From: Deinandra increscens subsp. villosa
Taxonomy: Eukaryota > Streptophyta > Magnoliopsida > Asterales > Asteraceae
Reading direction: 5' to 3'
DNA length: 64,000 nucleotides
NCBI GenBank assembly: GCA_039602395.1
Contig: JBCNJP010000006.1
Coordinates: forward strand, 8,152,766-8,216,765
The notes below the pieces were generated by a model. It saw nothing but the letters and a program-made list of their open reading frames with translations, ran no database searches and was not told where the DNA came from. A program made the translations under genes and the position numbers. Positions 21,977-34,617 of this stretch are shown here, piece by piece. Every line of letters begins with the position of its first letter. The first letter of the stretch is position 1.

Positions 21977-23623
21977 CTATACAAATGTTAAGTGTTGATA
22001 TCCCCCCCTCAAGCGAGACGGTGGTGGTCCGAGACCAAGTTTATCACGAAAGAACTCAAACTGGGGCCGGGATAGACTCTTTGTGAAGATGTCGGCCACC
22101 TGAAGCTTGGTAGGAATGAATTTAGTGTGAAGTTTACCCGACGTGACAAGTTCACGAATGAAGTGGTAATCCAAGTCAATATGCTTCGCACGTTTGTGAG
22201 ATACATGATTCTGAGTGAGAAATAACGCACTTTGATTGTCACATAACAACGTCGGTCTATCAGGAGGAAGTGTGTGAAGCTCACGAAGAATATGTGTAAT
22301 CCAAACTATCTCAGCCGCTGCATTTGCCATGGCTCTATATTCAGCTTCGCAACTGGATCGAGAAACAGTAGGTTGCTTTTTAGCACTCCAGGATACAAGA
22401 TTTCCTCCCAAAAAGATAGAGTAGCCATGAGTTGATCTTCTAGTTTCAATGCAACGTGCCCAATCTGAGTCTGAATAGCCAAGTATGGTCGTATGGGTCG
22501 GTTTGCAAAAGGTTAACCCATGCTGAAGTGTCCCTTTGACATATCGAAGAATCCATTTTACGGCTTGAAAGTGATCTTTGGTTGGAGCTTGAAGGAACTG
22601 ACTCACCTGATTCACGGAATAAGAGTTATCTGGTCTGGTGATGGTGAGATATTGGAGAGCACCCATAAGAGACCGGTACAAGGTGGGATCCTCACAAGGT
22701 TCACCGATTGATGTAAGAACAAGGCCTGTCGACATAGGTGTTGGCATCGGCTTTGCATCAAGAAGATTGGCTCGAGCAACTATGTCCGTCGCATACTTCG
22801 CTTGATTCAGAAACAAACCTTTTGTCGTGTAAATGGCTTAAAGACCAAGAAAGTAATTGAGCTCGCCAAGGTCCTTGGTTGCAAATTCTTTGTTGAGACG
22901 AGAGACGAATGAGGAAACAATCTGTTCATGATTTTCTGTGAGAATCAAGTCATCCACATAGACAAGTAAGTATAAGATACATGAGTTTTTTTTAAAGACA
23001 AATAAAGAGGGGTCGGCCTTGCTACACGAGAACCCGTTATTAATTAAAAAGGAACTTAGTCTTTAAAACCACGCGCGAGGGGCTTGTTTTAGTCCATATA
23101 GAGCTTTGTTAAGACGACAAACAAAGTTTGGAAACTTAGGGTTGGTAAAACCCGGTGGTTGCTCCATGTACACTTGTTCATCAAGAGAGCCATGCAAAAA
23201 TGTGTTATTGACATCTAATTGATGTAACTTCCAGCCATGAATAATTGCAATAGCGAGAACAATGCGAATGGTCGAAGCTTTGACAACCGGACTAAATGTG
23301 TAATTATAATCAAGCCCGGGAACTTGGCTATAGCCTTGAGCAACAAGACGGGCTTTGTATCATTCAATAGAGCCATCAGAACGGTATTTTGTTCGATATA
23401 GCCATTTCGATCCAACAATATTGCAATTTTGTGGCCGGGGAACAAGGTTCCACGTGTTGTTGGCATGTAAAGCATTTATTTCCTTTTTCATGGCATCAAT
23501 CCAATGAGCAAAATTTTTAGCAACTTTGAAAGTCTTGGGCTCAATAGAGGATGACGATTTAATGGCAACATGGGCATAGCGAGGATTCGGTTTTACTATG
23601 CCACTTTTGGCACGTGTAGTCAT
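21977..23623 (-). pseudogene. Copia reverse transcriptase and RNase H, stops
   Basis: Minus strand. 23623-23360 begins the reverse transcriptase (WKWL-type SKWLYRTKYRSDGSIE), followed in the same frame after a TGA at 23360 by the central palm. RNase H and the connection domain are on 22816-21977, with LGYSDSDWA, SSCEAEYRA, CDNQSAL and ADIFTKSL carrying the acidic residues. Stops at about 23360 and 22838 and a disturbed frame near 22985, beside a long A/T run, kill it. The TGA at 23360 sits where family members have Arg, as a C-to-T change in a CGA codon would give. The last codons run into the 3' LTR. Confidence 0.88.
22001..22012 (-). promoter_or_regulatory. Polypurine tract of decayed copia element
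   Basis: On the minus strand TTGAGGGGGGGA abuts the LTR start TATCAACAC at 22000. This fixes the LTR boundary despite its non-canonical first bases. Confidence 0.85.
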
Positions 23624-23713
23624 GGGATGAGGGGTGGGAGCAGCAGGTTGGGTCGGTGGTGAAGGAAGGATAGGCTCAACAATTGGCGTAGCTGTGTTAA
23701 CAGGAGGTGGGCT

Positions 23714-24730
23714 TTAAGGGGATTGAGGATCGGGCTGGGTAGTATGAGGAATGGGCTGAGTTTGTGGGGCTGGTGAAGGTGTGGGTTCATCACAAGCATA
23801 ACAAGGTCTTAGGGAAACAATATCATTTGGAGGAGAGGAACTTTTAGGTGGGGTTTTGTATGTTTGGTGGTTGGTAGGGGTAATATCCTCGTGAAACTGG
23901 GTAATGGCCAGTTGAAGGAAATCAGACTTCGCATTGTTTGAAAATGGTAATAGTTTCTCATCAAATCGAGCATGTCGTGAAATGAAGACGCAGTTTGAAA
24001 TGGGTTCAAGGCATTTGAAACCTTTGTGTTGAGTACTGCACCCAATAAAAATGCAAGGGAGACTACGAGGAGCAAGTTTGTGTGCCGCATAGTCACGTAA
24101 ATACGGGAAGACACGACACCCAAAAATGCAAAAATTGTCATATCTTGGTGATTGAGAGAACAATAGTTCAAATGGCGATTTGTTAGAGAGATTTGCCGCG
24201 GGTAACCGATTTATTACATAGACCGCCGTGCTGAATGCTTCAACCCAATATTTTATAGGAACTTGTCCATTGAATATCATAGCTAAACCCGTTTCCACGA
24301 TGTGGCGGTGTTTGCGTTCAACACGCCTGTTTTGTTGAGGTGTGTAAGGACATGAAAGGCAATGAAAGGTGCCGTTATCATCAAAAAATTTATTGACTTG
24401 GCGATTAACAAACTCAGTCCCGCCATCACTTTGAAAGGTCTTGATTTTCCTGTTAGATTGAGTTTCCACAAACTTGGCAAAGGATACCAAGACGACATAA
24501 AAATCTGATTTGGCTTTGAGAGGAGAAAACCACGTGAACCAGGAAAAATCATCTATAAAGGCAACATACTATTTATATCCATAAATCGATTGAACGGGTG
24601 ACAGCCCCCAAAGATCACAATGGATTAGCTCAAGAGGATATGAGGCACGTTTATCATTATTAGAAAAAGGAAGACGGTGTCCTTTTGCCATTTGACAACT
24701 AGAGAAAATTGAAGGTTTGGGCAAAACAGA
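23714..24730 (-). pseudogene. Copia integrase, frameshifted
   Basis: The DDE core is partly readable on 24490-23714: FQSDGGTEF with the second Asp, and RRVERKHRH with the Glu. The first Asp lies upstream near 24545, in another frame. A stop at 23714-23716 cuts the polyprotein before the reverse transcriptase. The usual QQNG turn before the catalytic Glu reads QQNR, a further sign of decay. The frame differs from gag-protease, so at least one indel lies between 24733 and 24550. Confidence 0.85.
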
Positions 24731-24732
24731 AG

Positions 24733-26160
24733 TTACTTGCAACAAACCAAATTTTTCAATACAGAAATAACATCAAAATTGACATGTCCAAAACGGGCAT
24801 GCCATAGTTCAAACGAGGCCTTGGCCGTTTTATTTAAAGAAGAAACAAAAGCAAGATGATCTTCTTGGAGGACATATAATCCATTCTTACACCGACCTTG
24901 CGCGAGCACCTGTTTCGTATCCCGATCCTGAACATAAAAGTAAGGGAATGAGAATAAAACATCCATATTGTTGTCAGTCGTGAGCTTGCTTATGGAGATC
25001 AAATTTTTTGAGAGATGTGGGATGATTAACACATCTTTTAAGTCTAAACAATTTGAGACTTTAACATTTCCTTTATGAGAGATTGAAAGGGTATTACCGT
25101 TGCCGAAGGTCACATTTGAGTTTCCATAATAAGGTTGAAATTGATCAACATGAGCAGGTGAAGCGGCCATATGATTTGTCGCCCCGGAATCAACATACCA
25201 ATCTGCCCCATTGGAAGCAGCATGACACTGAGCCGAGAAGGCTTGAGCCACTTCATTGGGTGTAGGGTCTCTACGAGTAGAAGAGTGGGTAGGGCGGGAA
25301 GGGGCAATATGACCATGAATGCCACAGAGTTGGCATGGGTCATGAAATGAGTTTTGACCCCTAAAGTTGCTTATGTTATTCCTATTATTGAACCTGCGAG
25401 AATTGTTGTTATTATTGTTATTCCGATGGCGATTACCATTGTTGTTACCATGACCACGATTGGGGTTGGAGTTGCCCCTATCACGTTGTGCAGTGAAGGC
25501 TGCAGGAGGAGCAACGGGCTGGAGATTCTGCACATAAATTTCGTGACTTTCAGCACGGGCAATCAACTCCCGATAAGGAGGAATGGGTAAAATAACACGG
25601 GTAGCAATTGAGAAAGTGCTAAGTTTGGGTCCAAGCCCACTAAGGAACCAGTGAGACTTGTCTTCTTCAGACACCGGGTGACCAATAGCGGTAAGGCGGT
25701 CACAAAAATCTTTGAATCGACGACCAAATTCCGCCACCGTTTGGTTTCCTTTAGTCAGGTGGCGCAATTGATCTTTTGGATTCTGCGCCCACTCAACTGA
25801 TGCATTGTTGTAAGTGGTTTCAAGTGTGACCCAAATCTGCCTAGCGGAGGTCAGATTGAGGACCTCATCCGCCGCTTCCTCCGAGAGAGACGATAACAAA
25901 ATTAGAACAATTTTCTGTTAAGCAAATTTCCAGGCATCTAGAGCAGGGTTTGGGACCGACTTAGCTTCAACGAGAGTCGTTTCTGGTGGGCAGACATAAG
26001 ATCCGTTGATATGGGGAAGAGGATTATGGATCGTGAAGAGAGCTATCATATGATTTCTCCATAACAAGTAGTTTGAGGATGATAGTTTGTGGGCAAGAAG
26101 ATGATAAACAGTGCCCATAGAGAGAACATTGTCAGAGGAAGATGAGGCAATGGTCGACAT
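24733..26160 (-). pseudogene. Copia gag and protease, one in-frame stop
   Basis: Starts at the ATG at 26160 (MSTIASSSSDNVLSMG). Gag helices follow, then an in-frame TAA at 25918-25920, then the rest of gag in the same frame. The zinc knuckle reads CQLCGIHGHIAPSR, with its fourth ligand Cys replaced by Arg. The protease motif WYVDSGAT is at about 25195. The GAG-pre-integrase motif LWHARFGHVN comes near the end. An Asn/Arg-rich run, (N)n-RR-(N)n, lies before the knuckle. Confidence 0.87.
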
Positions 26161-26254
26161 GGGAAACAGAAGGGACGTAGGAGGATGGGGAAGAAGATGA
26201 AGGTGAGGGGATATTAGAGGAAACGAAGCAGAGGGAAAAGGGGATGAGTTATTT

Positions 26255-26268
26255 GGCGTATGATACCA
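26255..26268 (-). promoter_or_regulatory. Primer-binding site of decayed copia element
   Basis: Minus strand TGGTATCATACGCC directly following the 5' LTR. The first eight bases match the initiator tRNA-Met 3' end, as in the intact copia element. Confidence 0.75.
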
Positions 26269-26300
26269 TATGTGGATTAAATGAAACCCATACCCAATAG

Positions 26301-29300
26301 TGTCACACCCCGGTCAACGGATTTGGGTGTGAGCGAGACAGAATCATAGTCGCAGATATACAGAACAACTTCTACTAAATTCAAACGTCATTTAAAACAT
26401 AATACAATTCATGTTGCAGCGGAAAGTCATGGTGAAATGATATTGTCTTACATTTGAATAAAAGTCTTAGTTTGATATTGAAATCATAAAGCAGTTATTT
26501 AAGATAGGTCGGGACTACGACTCCGGTAAAGCAGGGTTGAAAGTTACAGTGAAGCCCCATTTGCACGTCTTCCATGATAAGCTTAGATACCTGAGAAATC
26601 ATGAGTTTAAAAGGTCAACATAAAGTTGGTGAGGTTCATAGGTTTATGATTCTATGATGAGTTTATAAAAACAGTTTACAGTGCGTTGTAATAACAGTTT
26701 ACGGTATACTTAAATGTTACGTTGGTTTACTGTCGTGGTTGTAAGATCCTCCCATGAACCTGAAATTCGAATACTAACGGATTACCCACTCATGGCATTC
26801 TATCCCAAGAATACCGAACAGGCGAGAATAACTGACGTGTACCCCTTGACAATGTACGAAGTCAGGATTGGAGCTACCAACCTGGGTAGGGTTGTCAACC
26901 CAAATAGATCTATTCACTAGTTATCATTTCGAGCAGAACTAATCGAATTCAATTAATAGTGGGATTCAGTTGTACTAACGTTGATAACGATAGAGTACCA
27001 GTTGTTTGGGATACAGAATGGAACATGTAGTCATACGGCTAACAGGTAAACCATAACATTAAGTAAAAAGCAGTTTATCAGTTCATGATTTCTCCCCCAT
27101 AAGTGTAAAACAGTTGTAAAGAAAAGGGGCCGTGAAACTCACATGATTCAGTGATGATGATGGATTACCGAGTGGCAACTAGCAAGTAAAGTCCTAATAA
27201 AACATAAGACAATATGCATAAGGGTCCACATAATCATTTGAGTAACGAACGTTACCCAAATGATACCGGTCAAGTCTTGACGTATAATCCCATTTGTAGC
27301 GTTTGAAAACCCGTTAGTTAATCAGTTTAAAATCAGTAAATGCTAATGTTCACGTATGAAAGCATTTATGTAATTTGAATACAAGAAATGAGCATGTGAT
27401 CACGTATTATGAAGGCCAGTTCAATCAAGTCTTGAATATTGTTTTAAATAATAATATTTATTATTATTTTTAAGTTCGTTCGATCGATTGAATATTTAAT
27501 CGCGTTAAGTTATAATATATATAACTAGAGTTGATAATTATTATCGAAATAATTATTCTAACTTGTTGGAATAATTTATCAAATTATTACAAGTTAATGA
27601 TTTAATGAATAAACACAAGTAGGTTAATATTAAAGGTTATTTTAATATTAAACTCATGTTAAGAAAAATTAGGGTTTTCATGTTAATATAATTATGATTA
27701 TTATTAAAATAATTATCATTAATAACCATGATGAGTTTAACTCAATTTAGGGTTTCTAAACTCATACGGATAATTATTTGTCGAAAACAATTATTTACGT
27801 TTCAATACGTCGCAAAACGTTTTTAAAACGTTTAAAGATTTCATTTCAGTTCCAAACGCTTAAAAATAAAACATTTGGTCCGGTTAAAACGTTTTGATTA
27901 TTTTGATTTATTTAAAATAATCAAAAATATGTTTTTCATAGTTTCTATAAGTCTTTTGATTTTATTTTTATAAAATCATATCTAAATAACTTTATTTATC
28001 AAATAAAGTTATGGTTTTAAATTAAAGACTTTTTATAGAAAATTCCCAACATAAAACATTTTCCACTTTTTGTATAAAGTCCAAGATTTTATACTTTTCA
28101 AGTCAAGTGTCATAAGAATGTTTATTTACCATTTTTGATATAAAATATATTTATATATATTTTAATCCATTGTATTTTTATAAAATCCAAAACAAGCATT
28201 TAAGTCTTGTGTTTTTAGATATTATATCTTTATAAAATGTGACCATTTTATACATAATTTCCATGATATCATTTTATGGTTTAATTTATCCAAGTAATTT
28301 TTATAAAATTACCAACTTTGCTATTAAACAATAATAATTCATTTAAAATGTTTTAAGCCATGATTTTATGTCCAAAGATTAAGTTAACACATCTAAAGTT
28401 CATTTTAGTCCCATGTATGTCACTAAACGTCATTTAATCCATGATACTTTGTTATTAGCAAATATAAATTCATTAACAAGATGATTAATAACTAAAAATC
28501 ACAATTAACAATCTAGTCATTTAATTACATTAAAACATGAAATAACTAAGATTAATCATGCAAAATATATTAACATCATGAAATAACTACATGATTATAC
28601 CAAATCATTTAGTTTATAATTTAATCAATAGGTTTTTATTTTAAATAAAAACACTAACACATTTGTGATAGAAAAATAGCTCGGTGGTTACGACCGTTTA
28701 AAAAGTTCGGGTTTTTTTTTATGGTTTAGTTGTCAAGACTCGGGGAATCATTCGGGACATTAATAACGTGTTAAAACATAAACGATAATGGTTAAAAGAC
28801 TCACAACGCGAGAGTGAAACCGAGAAGAAAAAGAGAAGGTGGCGGTTCGGTTTTGCGCTGCTCAGGGGTCACGGCAGCGGCTCACAACAGCCCTTCGGCA
28901 GCAACCGCCGGTGCACGGTGGCTCCGAACAGTAGCAAAACAGCAGCAACAGCGGTGGCGGTAGTGGTCTCCGAGAAGAATAAAAGGAGGAGGAAGGGTGG
29001 CGGCGTGATGGTGGTTCACGGCTGCCGAGCAGCAACAGCCTGGCGGCGGTAGTAGCAGCTCCGGCAACAGGAGCAGCAAGGTGGGCGATGGGGTTGGCTG
29101 TCGAGAAGAAGAGCAAGAGTGGGTGGTGGTGCTCAGGGGTGACGGCGGTACAGCAACAGTGACACCCGCAGCTCCGACGGACAGCAGTAACTCCGGCGGA
29201 GGTGGTGGTGCAGCAACAGTAACCGCAACGAACGAAAGTGGTGGTGGTGTTTGTTTGGTTGCCGAGAGAAAGAATGGAAGGAGGTGGCGGTGGTCTGGGT

Positions 29301-30874
29301 TGTTTCACCGGAAAGAAAAGGGATGGACGAGGGTGGCAGTTGGACAGCAGCTCCACAACAGCAGCAGAGCGACAGATGGTGGTCACACAGCAGCAGCCGG
29401 CGGCAGCAGCGCCTCCAGCGGCGGCGGGGCTCTGGTTCGGTGGCAGCAACAACTAGGCGGTGGTGGTTGGTTCTTGTTCTTCAGCGAGAAAAAGAAAAAA
29501 AAGAGGGTTGCGGAGTGGTTGGCTTCCGAGAGGAGGAGCAGGGAGGGTGGAAAGGGCGGTTGTTGGTGGTGGTTGTTGGTGGTGGTTGACGGGGGTGGCG
29601 GCAGTTAATGGAGGTGGTGGGGATTGTTGTTCTTTCACCGGAAAGAAAAAAAAAGAAGTTGGTGGTTGTGGGTTTGTGGTTCTCGACATTCAGGAAGAAG
29701 AAAAGAGAGGAATGAGAGTGAGGGTAGGTTAGGTGAGGGTTGGTGGGTATTGTGGTTAGGAAGTGAGAGATGTGGTCACTCACATCATCACAAAAACAAA
29801 AAAAAAAACTCTAGTTTAGTTTTTTTTATTTATAAAAAACCCAATGTGTAGGCCATTTTATTTTATAAAAGTTTAGTCATGTTTTATAACCATATCAAAC
29901 ATAATATTCTACGTAGAATTTTTATAAAAAAATTTACAAAGAGTGGTGAGGGGATAACCCAAAATCTTCGTAAATAAATAATGTATAAAAGTTATACAAG
30001 TTTATAACAAATTTTTATAAAGATTAAGGTGGTGTCAACTTTTATAAAAACGTAAAGTTGATGGACCAATATAATTAAAATTAATCCATTAGGCTTGGAC
30101 TTGATATTGGGCCTAAACATTTAAAAGAAAATGAAATTGGGCCGGTTTGTCGGTTATGGGCCATACGGGTCCAAACGGGGCGCCGGTTCAAGGTCCGGGC
30201 CCGTTATGCATCGGTTGGGTTCACGGATTGCCACGATTTATCAAAACTTCATGTTTGAGTAACGGGTTAAGGTTTCGGGTTCGGTTATCTTGTTTTAGGC
30301 CTATTGGGCCTATTGGGCCTAGTTGGGCCCAATTGGATGATCGGTTAGGGTTTAGGCTTAAGTCTTGACAACGATTTCAGTTTGTGATGTTTTTATTTCA
30401 TAAAAACCATTGTTCGAGTCGGTTACATCAGTTTTTCAGAAATCAGATATAGTTTTCAGTTTTTCATACGTGTTACGGTTTAGGTTTTTGGTTTTATCAG
30501 TTCGTGACAGTTTTAAGCTCGACTGTCCAGATTGTTTAAAACCGAATAGTTTTAAACATATTATCGCTTATCAATTTTTCGTGTCGGTTATATAAACGTA
30601 CGACACCCGTTCCAGTTTCAGATAAAATATAAAAATACGTTTTATATTTATTTTTCTTGTTATTGAAATTCCATGACTTATCCATGGAACCTCTATGAAG
30701 TTTACGGGTATACGCCTATAGTACAAACGCGGGATTAGGTTTACGTCATCAGTTAACAGTCAGACACAGTAATTAACAGTTTAAACAGTAATCAGATCGG
30801 TTAATGCACATTAATACTTAATTAAAAGTCAAAGTAAAGAGGTTTGACCTAGGGTTTTTGGACGAGGTGTCACA
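26301..30874. mobile_element. Second TGTCACACC...GGTGTCACA element, 4.6 kb
   Basis: Starts TGTCACACCCC, ends GAGGTGTCACA, with 5-bp duplication AATAG (26296-26300 and 30875-30879), inserted in the 5' LTR of the decayed copia element. It shares ordered blocks with 9013-14511: the ATGAGTTTAAAAG...GTTGGTGAG block (26587-26646), the TCTCCCCC...GGGGC..TGAAACTCAC block (27079-27144), a GGT/GGC triplet-rich zone (28840-29760) and a GGGCC-rich end (30130-30340). There is no convincing protein: the long frames at 28862-29740 occur on both strands because the sequence is triplet-repetitive. Probably a solo LTR of a long-LTR gypsy family. Confidence 0.77.
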
Positions 30875-30986
30875 AATAGGGCTATGGAGGGACTAATATA
30901 TACTAGTGTAAGATACACAACAAGGTACAAAGAATAGAATAAATACAATACAAGTCCCTATACAAATGTTAAGTGTTGATAGTAGG

Positions 30987-32048
30987 TTTCTCTACAAATG
31001 ACAAGAGGTTTTGATATGTTTTCCACAAGAAACATGAGCACTAGACCCTCTTTGTTTGACCTCCCTAAAGATGAACCTAGGGCATCACCTTTTAAGGCTA
31101 CATTACAGATTTATTTCAGTTAATATATAATATTTCTGTTTTCGGATGTGTTAACAACATGAGGCACAATTAGAATGTTGGTTTGATAATTTGATTTTAC
31201 TTCTTCAGTGCTCGGAAGTTATCTGGGACATGAATATTCGAGGCTTTTTCTTGCAACAACTTTACTGGCAATGAACGTGGCGTGCATCTTCACGCTCTCA
31301 TCATATGAATTAACTGATTTTGATTGTCACATTCGCTATTTGAACCATGTAAAACCCAATCTTAACCTATCAGATAAGAAAGAACTACTTTTGTCTCTCT
31401 TTCTGTTTAATCGGTCTTCTACATGGTAACTAAAGTAGATGCAAACTTTGTGTTGTCTTAGCGTACAATTAGGTCAATCTCGGGTTGTTATTGTTTTTTA
31501 TCCTTTCACGTTGGTTTCTTGCCTCACAGTGGGTGGTCTACGTGTAGTGTGAGTTTTTTTTGGTTAGCTTAGCAATTTTTTTTTGTCATAATGCAAATGC
31601 CGAGTGATTTTATTGTATTTTTGTTTGTTTCGATAAACAGGTTCAGGAAAACGCTTGTCATGTGTCATGTTGCAGCCTGTAAACAACCCGCTTTAAGCAT
31701 GGACTCCTTTTGGGAGATGAATCAACAACTTATGTGACACTATTATGCCTTCGTCTAGCTTATCCAAAAACTGTCCAACGATTATATGTGCTAAGTTTAT
31801 GCATGGAAGGTACTCATCACTAGCGAGTATAGCGGTGCCTTAGGTGCCGGTGATCATCGATCATATTGAGGAAGATAAACCGAGTTGTCTCGGAGAGACT
31901 CGCTGATCAAAATTATCTCCGAGATGACGAGACGATTGAGGTGGCTTGGTGGTGATGGTGTTATGTTTTTATGGGTGGAGGTCGTGGTGGCGGGAGACAG
32001 GGGGCATTGAGTCTTTATTTTGTAAATTTTAGTTAAACATATATTTTT
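30987..32048. other. Non-coding sequence resuming after the copia insertion
   Basis: Continuation of the pre-insertion locus at 20986. A 73-codon frame at 31208-31429 matches no family I recognise. 31884-31931 contains an imperfect hairpin (TCTCGGAGA ... TCTCCGAGA). Nothing else is supported. Confidence 0.35.
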
Positions 32049-32861
32049 TATCACACCTAAATTTCCATTACCGGAGCTTTACCGTGTGGGGGTGTGAGCA
32101 AACCAGGATCTTAGTCTATTAGTTACACCAAACAACCATTAAAGATCAAAAGATTTGCATTTACTAAAACATAACATAAATTTAGAGTTTTACAAATGTG
32201 GAAGCCTAAACAAAATACTTAGTATTTACACAAAACATTGTCATTCGAAGTAACGTAACTTGTACAAAAACCATAACAGGGTTTTAAGGGCTCGTGTATG
32301 TATACTCGTGATACTCGAACACCTGCGACCCGAGAGAAACATGTTTAAAGAAGAAGTGTCAACCAAAGGTTGGTGAGTTCACAGGTTTTGATATTTATAG
32401 TTAAAGTCCATAGATATGTGGTAAAGTTATGTTATATTTCCGTATTGTAGGTAGCTAGCATAAAGTTCTTGTCACTAAAAAGTTCACAACCTAAGCTGAC
32501 TATTGTGCGTAGGTATAACCTACGCGTTTTTCCTTCCCCGTGTTACCAGAACTACGATATGCGTTAGGCTAACATTGTTTTTAGTCTGACCGCCAATTAG
32601 GTGGTGCATCTCGTGCCCGCTGAGCAGGTTTTGTCAAACCCCAGTAGTACTACTCAATATTACCTCACTATAACTACTAACGGTCCGATTCGTAACGTCT
32701 TTAAGCGGTGTATAGCAATCTAGTGAACAAATGATATGTTGAAAATATGAAAGATAACGATAAGTAAATACTGACTTATAACAATAAGTAAATACTATTT
32801 TCATGTTCTCCCCCCCCCAAAGGATAAGAAGTAAAGCGGGGCATTAAAACTCACATTCAGC
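32049..32861. mobile_element. Truncated third member of the TGTCACACC family
   Basis: Opens with TATCACACC, one change from TGTCACACC. It carries the same two spaced blocks as the larger copies: GGTTGGTGAGTTCACAGG at 32369-32386 and TCTCCCCC...GCGGGGC..TAAAACTCAC at 32807-32853. It is cut at 32862 by the end of the Tat-type LTR. A run of nine C lies at 32811-32819. Confidence 0.6.
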
Positions 32862-34024
32862 TGGTGTGTATATATAAAATATGATATTATTTTGTGACAC
32901 ATTTTTAGCATTTGAAACTTTTATATTTATAAAACCTGATTTACTGACACCTATTATTTCACCACATCACGGGCAAATGCACCCATCATGGAGCAGTATA
33001 GAAGTGGTAAGTTGAATCGGGGACGATCAAGGACACAATGGAAAGTGGGGATTTTAATACTTTATCTTTGTTAACGTCTAATCAAATCTATTTAGTATGA
33101 AAATGTTTAAGTAGACTAAAATAAAAAGAAGAAAAAATAAATAAAGATAAAATAAGATGGTGTTTTTAATTTTATAGATCGAAGTTAGTATTACTTGGGA
33201 GAACTTACCAGTGGTTAAGGAAAATTAAATGATCATTTATACGTTTGCTTAAGATTGCTTACCAGAAGAATACCAACCACATTTCGGAATCTTAGGCTGA
33301 TTCACCATTCAACGGTCAATTGTCTACGAGGAGTACGAACATCGAGGGAAGGTGCTGCTAGCGAACAAACGAAGTAGTGTAATGCCACTTAGTTACGGGG
33401 GCCCTTAAATCGACCGACTTACCGTACTCGACACGCCGTCATGAACCAGTAGGGGAACAACCCTGCGTGCCAAATTATTTTATTATGAAAATTATCTTTT
33501 TATGGGACTAAGGTCGTGTCTTCCGTACACCGCTCTCGCGCATGTACATCCAGCGTAACAAGAGCCAAGTTCACAAAGACGTACCATCTCGGCTTCCATA
33601 AAGTGACAAAATATTACCAACCCCCATTCCCAACCAAATACTTCCAGCCCTCACTTGCGTGACAGCCAAGTTTGCTTACACAGACATAAGGAAATCGAAC
33701 GTATCATGTAGCATGGGGCGCGAGTCACCTTAAAGGATCATACATCGTTCCCCGACTGGGTGTCACAGGTCCGGCCTTTGAGATTTTGACTCCCCAAATG
33801 GTCTGTGATACGTAGAGCACGTTTGGTTCAGAAAATCTATAATAAACTTTCAATAAAAAGGGTTTTCATAAAGTCATTAGACACACCTTAAACAAGCTTA
33901 TAAAGCCATTAACCAACCCACCAAAGGTTTATTAGAATTTAGCCAAACATGGCTTCAAAGATTTGCTTAAGAGAAGAAGAAAGATTCATAGACAAATACT
34001 TTGCAAAAACTACTTAAGTTATAT
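32862..34024 (-). repeat. Partial 3' LTR of the gypsy element
   Basis: Matches 34625-35776 with scattered substitutions and small indels, including the ACCGCTCTCGCGCAT and GGGCGCGAGTCACC segments. It stops matching after AAGTTATAT at 34024. Its outer end TGGTGTG coincides with the inner end of the 5' LTR, so the element terminus is preserved. Confidence 0.8.
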
Positions 34025-34045
34025 TTCTAACTTATTTTTAACTTT

Positions 34046-34333
34046 TCAGGGATGTTCATCCCTATAATGATTTTCACTACACCATAAACAAAAGAAAGCG
34101 AAACCATGTATACACTTAGAAGTTGAAGGTGGAAAATCATCCTCCACAACCGACAGTCTCATGTTTTCTTGTTTATAGTTGTGTTTGGTTGTTTGTGGTG
34201 GTGGAGAAGAATAAGAAAAATGACTTGGACCTTCCTGTGGTGGTGTATCATCTACTCGCAAGAACGCAGACATTCTCACTAATATGTTATAGTCCCGAGA
34301 GTAATGGGGAACGTCGTAGATTCTGTACCACAC
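34046..34333 (-). other. Short unassigned frame in the gypsy internal remnant
   Basis: A 95-codon minus-strand frame (MWYRIYDVPHYSRDYN...) in the 570-bp internal remnant. No recognisable domain. It contains Cys/His pairs (CIHGFAFFCLWC) but no standard knuckle spacing. It may be the debris of a leader or gag region; not supported as a gene. Confidence 0.25.
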
Positions 34334-34599
34334 AGATTGGGGTCAACCATCATTATAACCGAAATATTCCCCCGGATATTGATCCATCCTTGAAATATTT
34401 TTTAGAGAAATAAAGAGGGTTTGAAGAAGAAAAATAAAAATAAAAGGTTAAAGAAAAATAAAAATAAAAAGGTTAAAAGAAAATGAAAATTAAAATAAAA
34501 AGGTTAAAAGAAAATAAAAGGTTTAAAACAAAGAAAAATAACAAAGTTTTTTAAAAATTAGGCCCTTAACTCGGATTTTTCTCAAAATCCTCGTTTGTG

Positions 34600-34617
34600 T
34601 CCCCGGCAATGGCGCCA
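34600..34617 (-). promoter_or_regulatory. Gypsy primer-binding site (TGGCGCCATTGCCGGGGA)
   Basis: The minus strand reads TGGCGCCATTGCCGGGGA, one change from the TGGCGCCGTTGCCGGGGA site used by many plant Tat/Athila-group elements. It lies eight bases inside the 5' LTR end at 34625. Confidence 0.85.

Larger units (their letters stand above)
20992..30981 (-). mobile_element. Decayed Ale/Retrofit-like copia element carrying two later insertions
   Basis: Minus-strand copia element flanked by GTAGG (20987-20991 and 30982-30986). Its LTRs are 134 bp once later insertions are discounted: the 3' LTR is 20992-22000 with a hAT element inside, the 5' LTR 26269-30981 with a TGTCACACC element inside. The two LTR copies differ at about two positions. 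Unusually they start TATC and end CATA (minus sense) instead of TG...CA. Boundaries are fixed by the polypurine tract abutting one and the primer site abutting the other. gag-pol has in-frame stops and frameshifts, so the element is inactive. Confidence 0.9.

Noticed and set aside
28862..29732. Several long overlapping frames on both strands
   Set aside because: They lie over a GGT/GGC/CAG triplet-rich zone of a non-coding element. Translations are low-complexity in every frame and share no domain.
31208..31429. 73-codon frame as a small host gene
   Set aside because: No recognisable motif, no promoter or splice context, and no support beyond the open frame itself.
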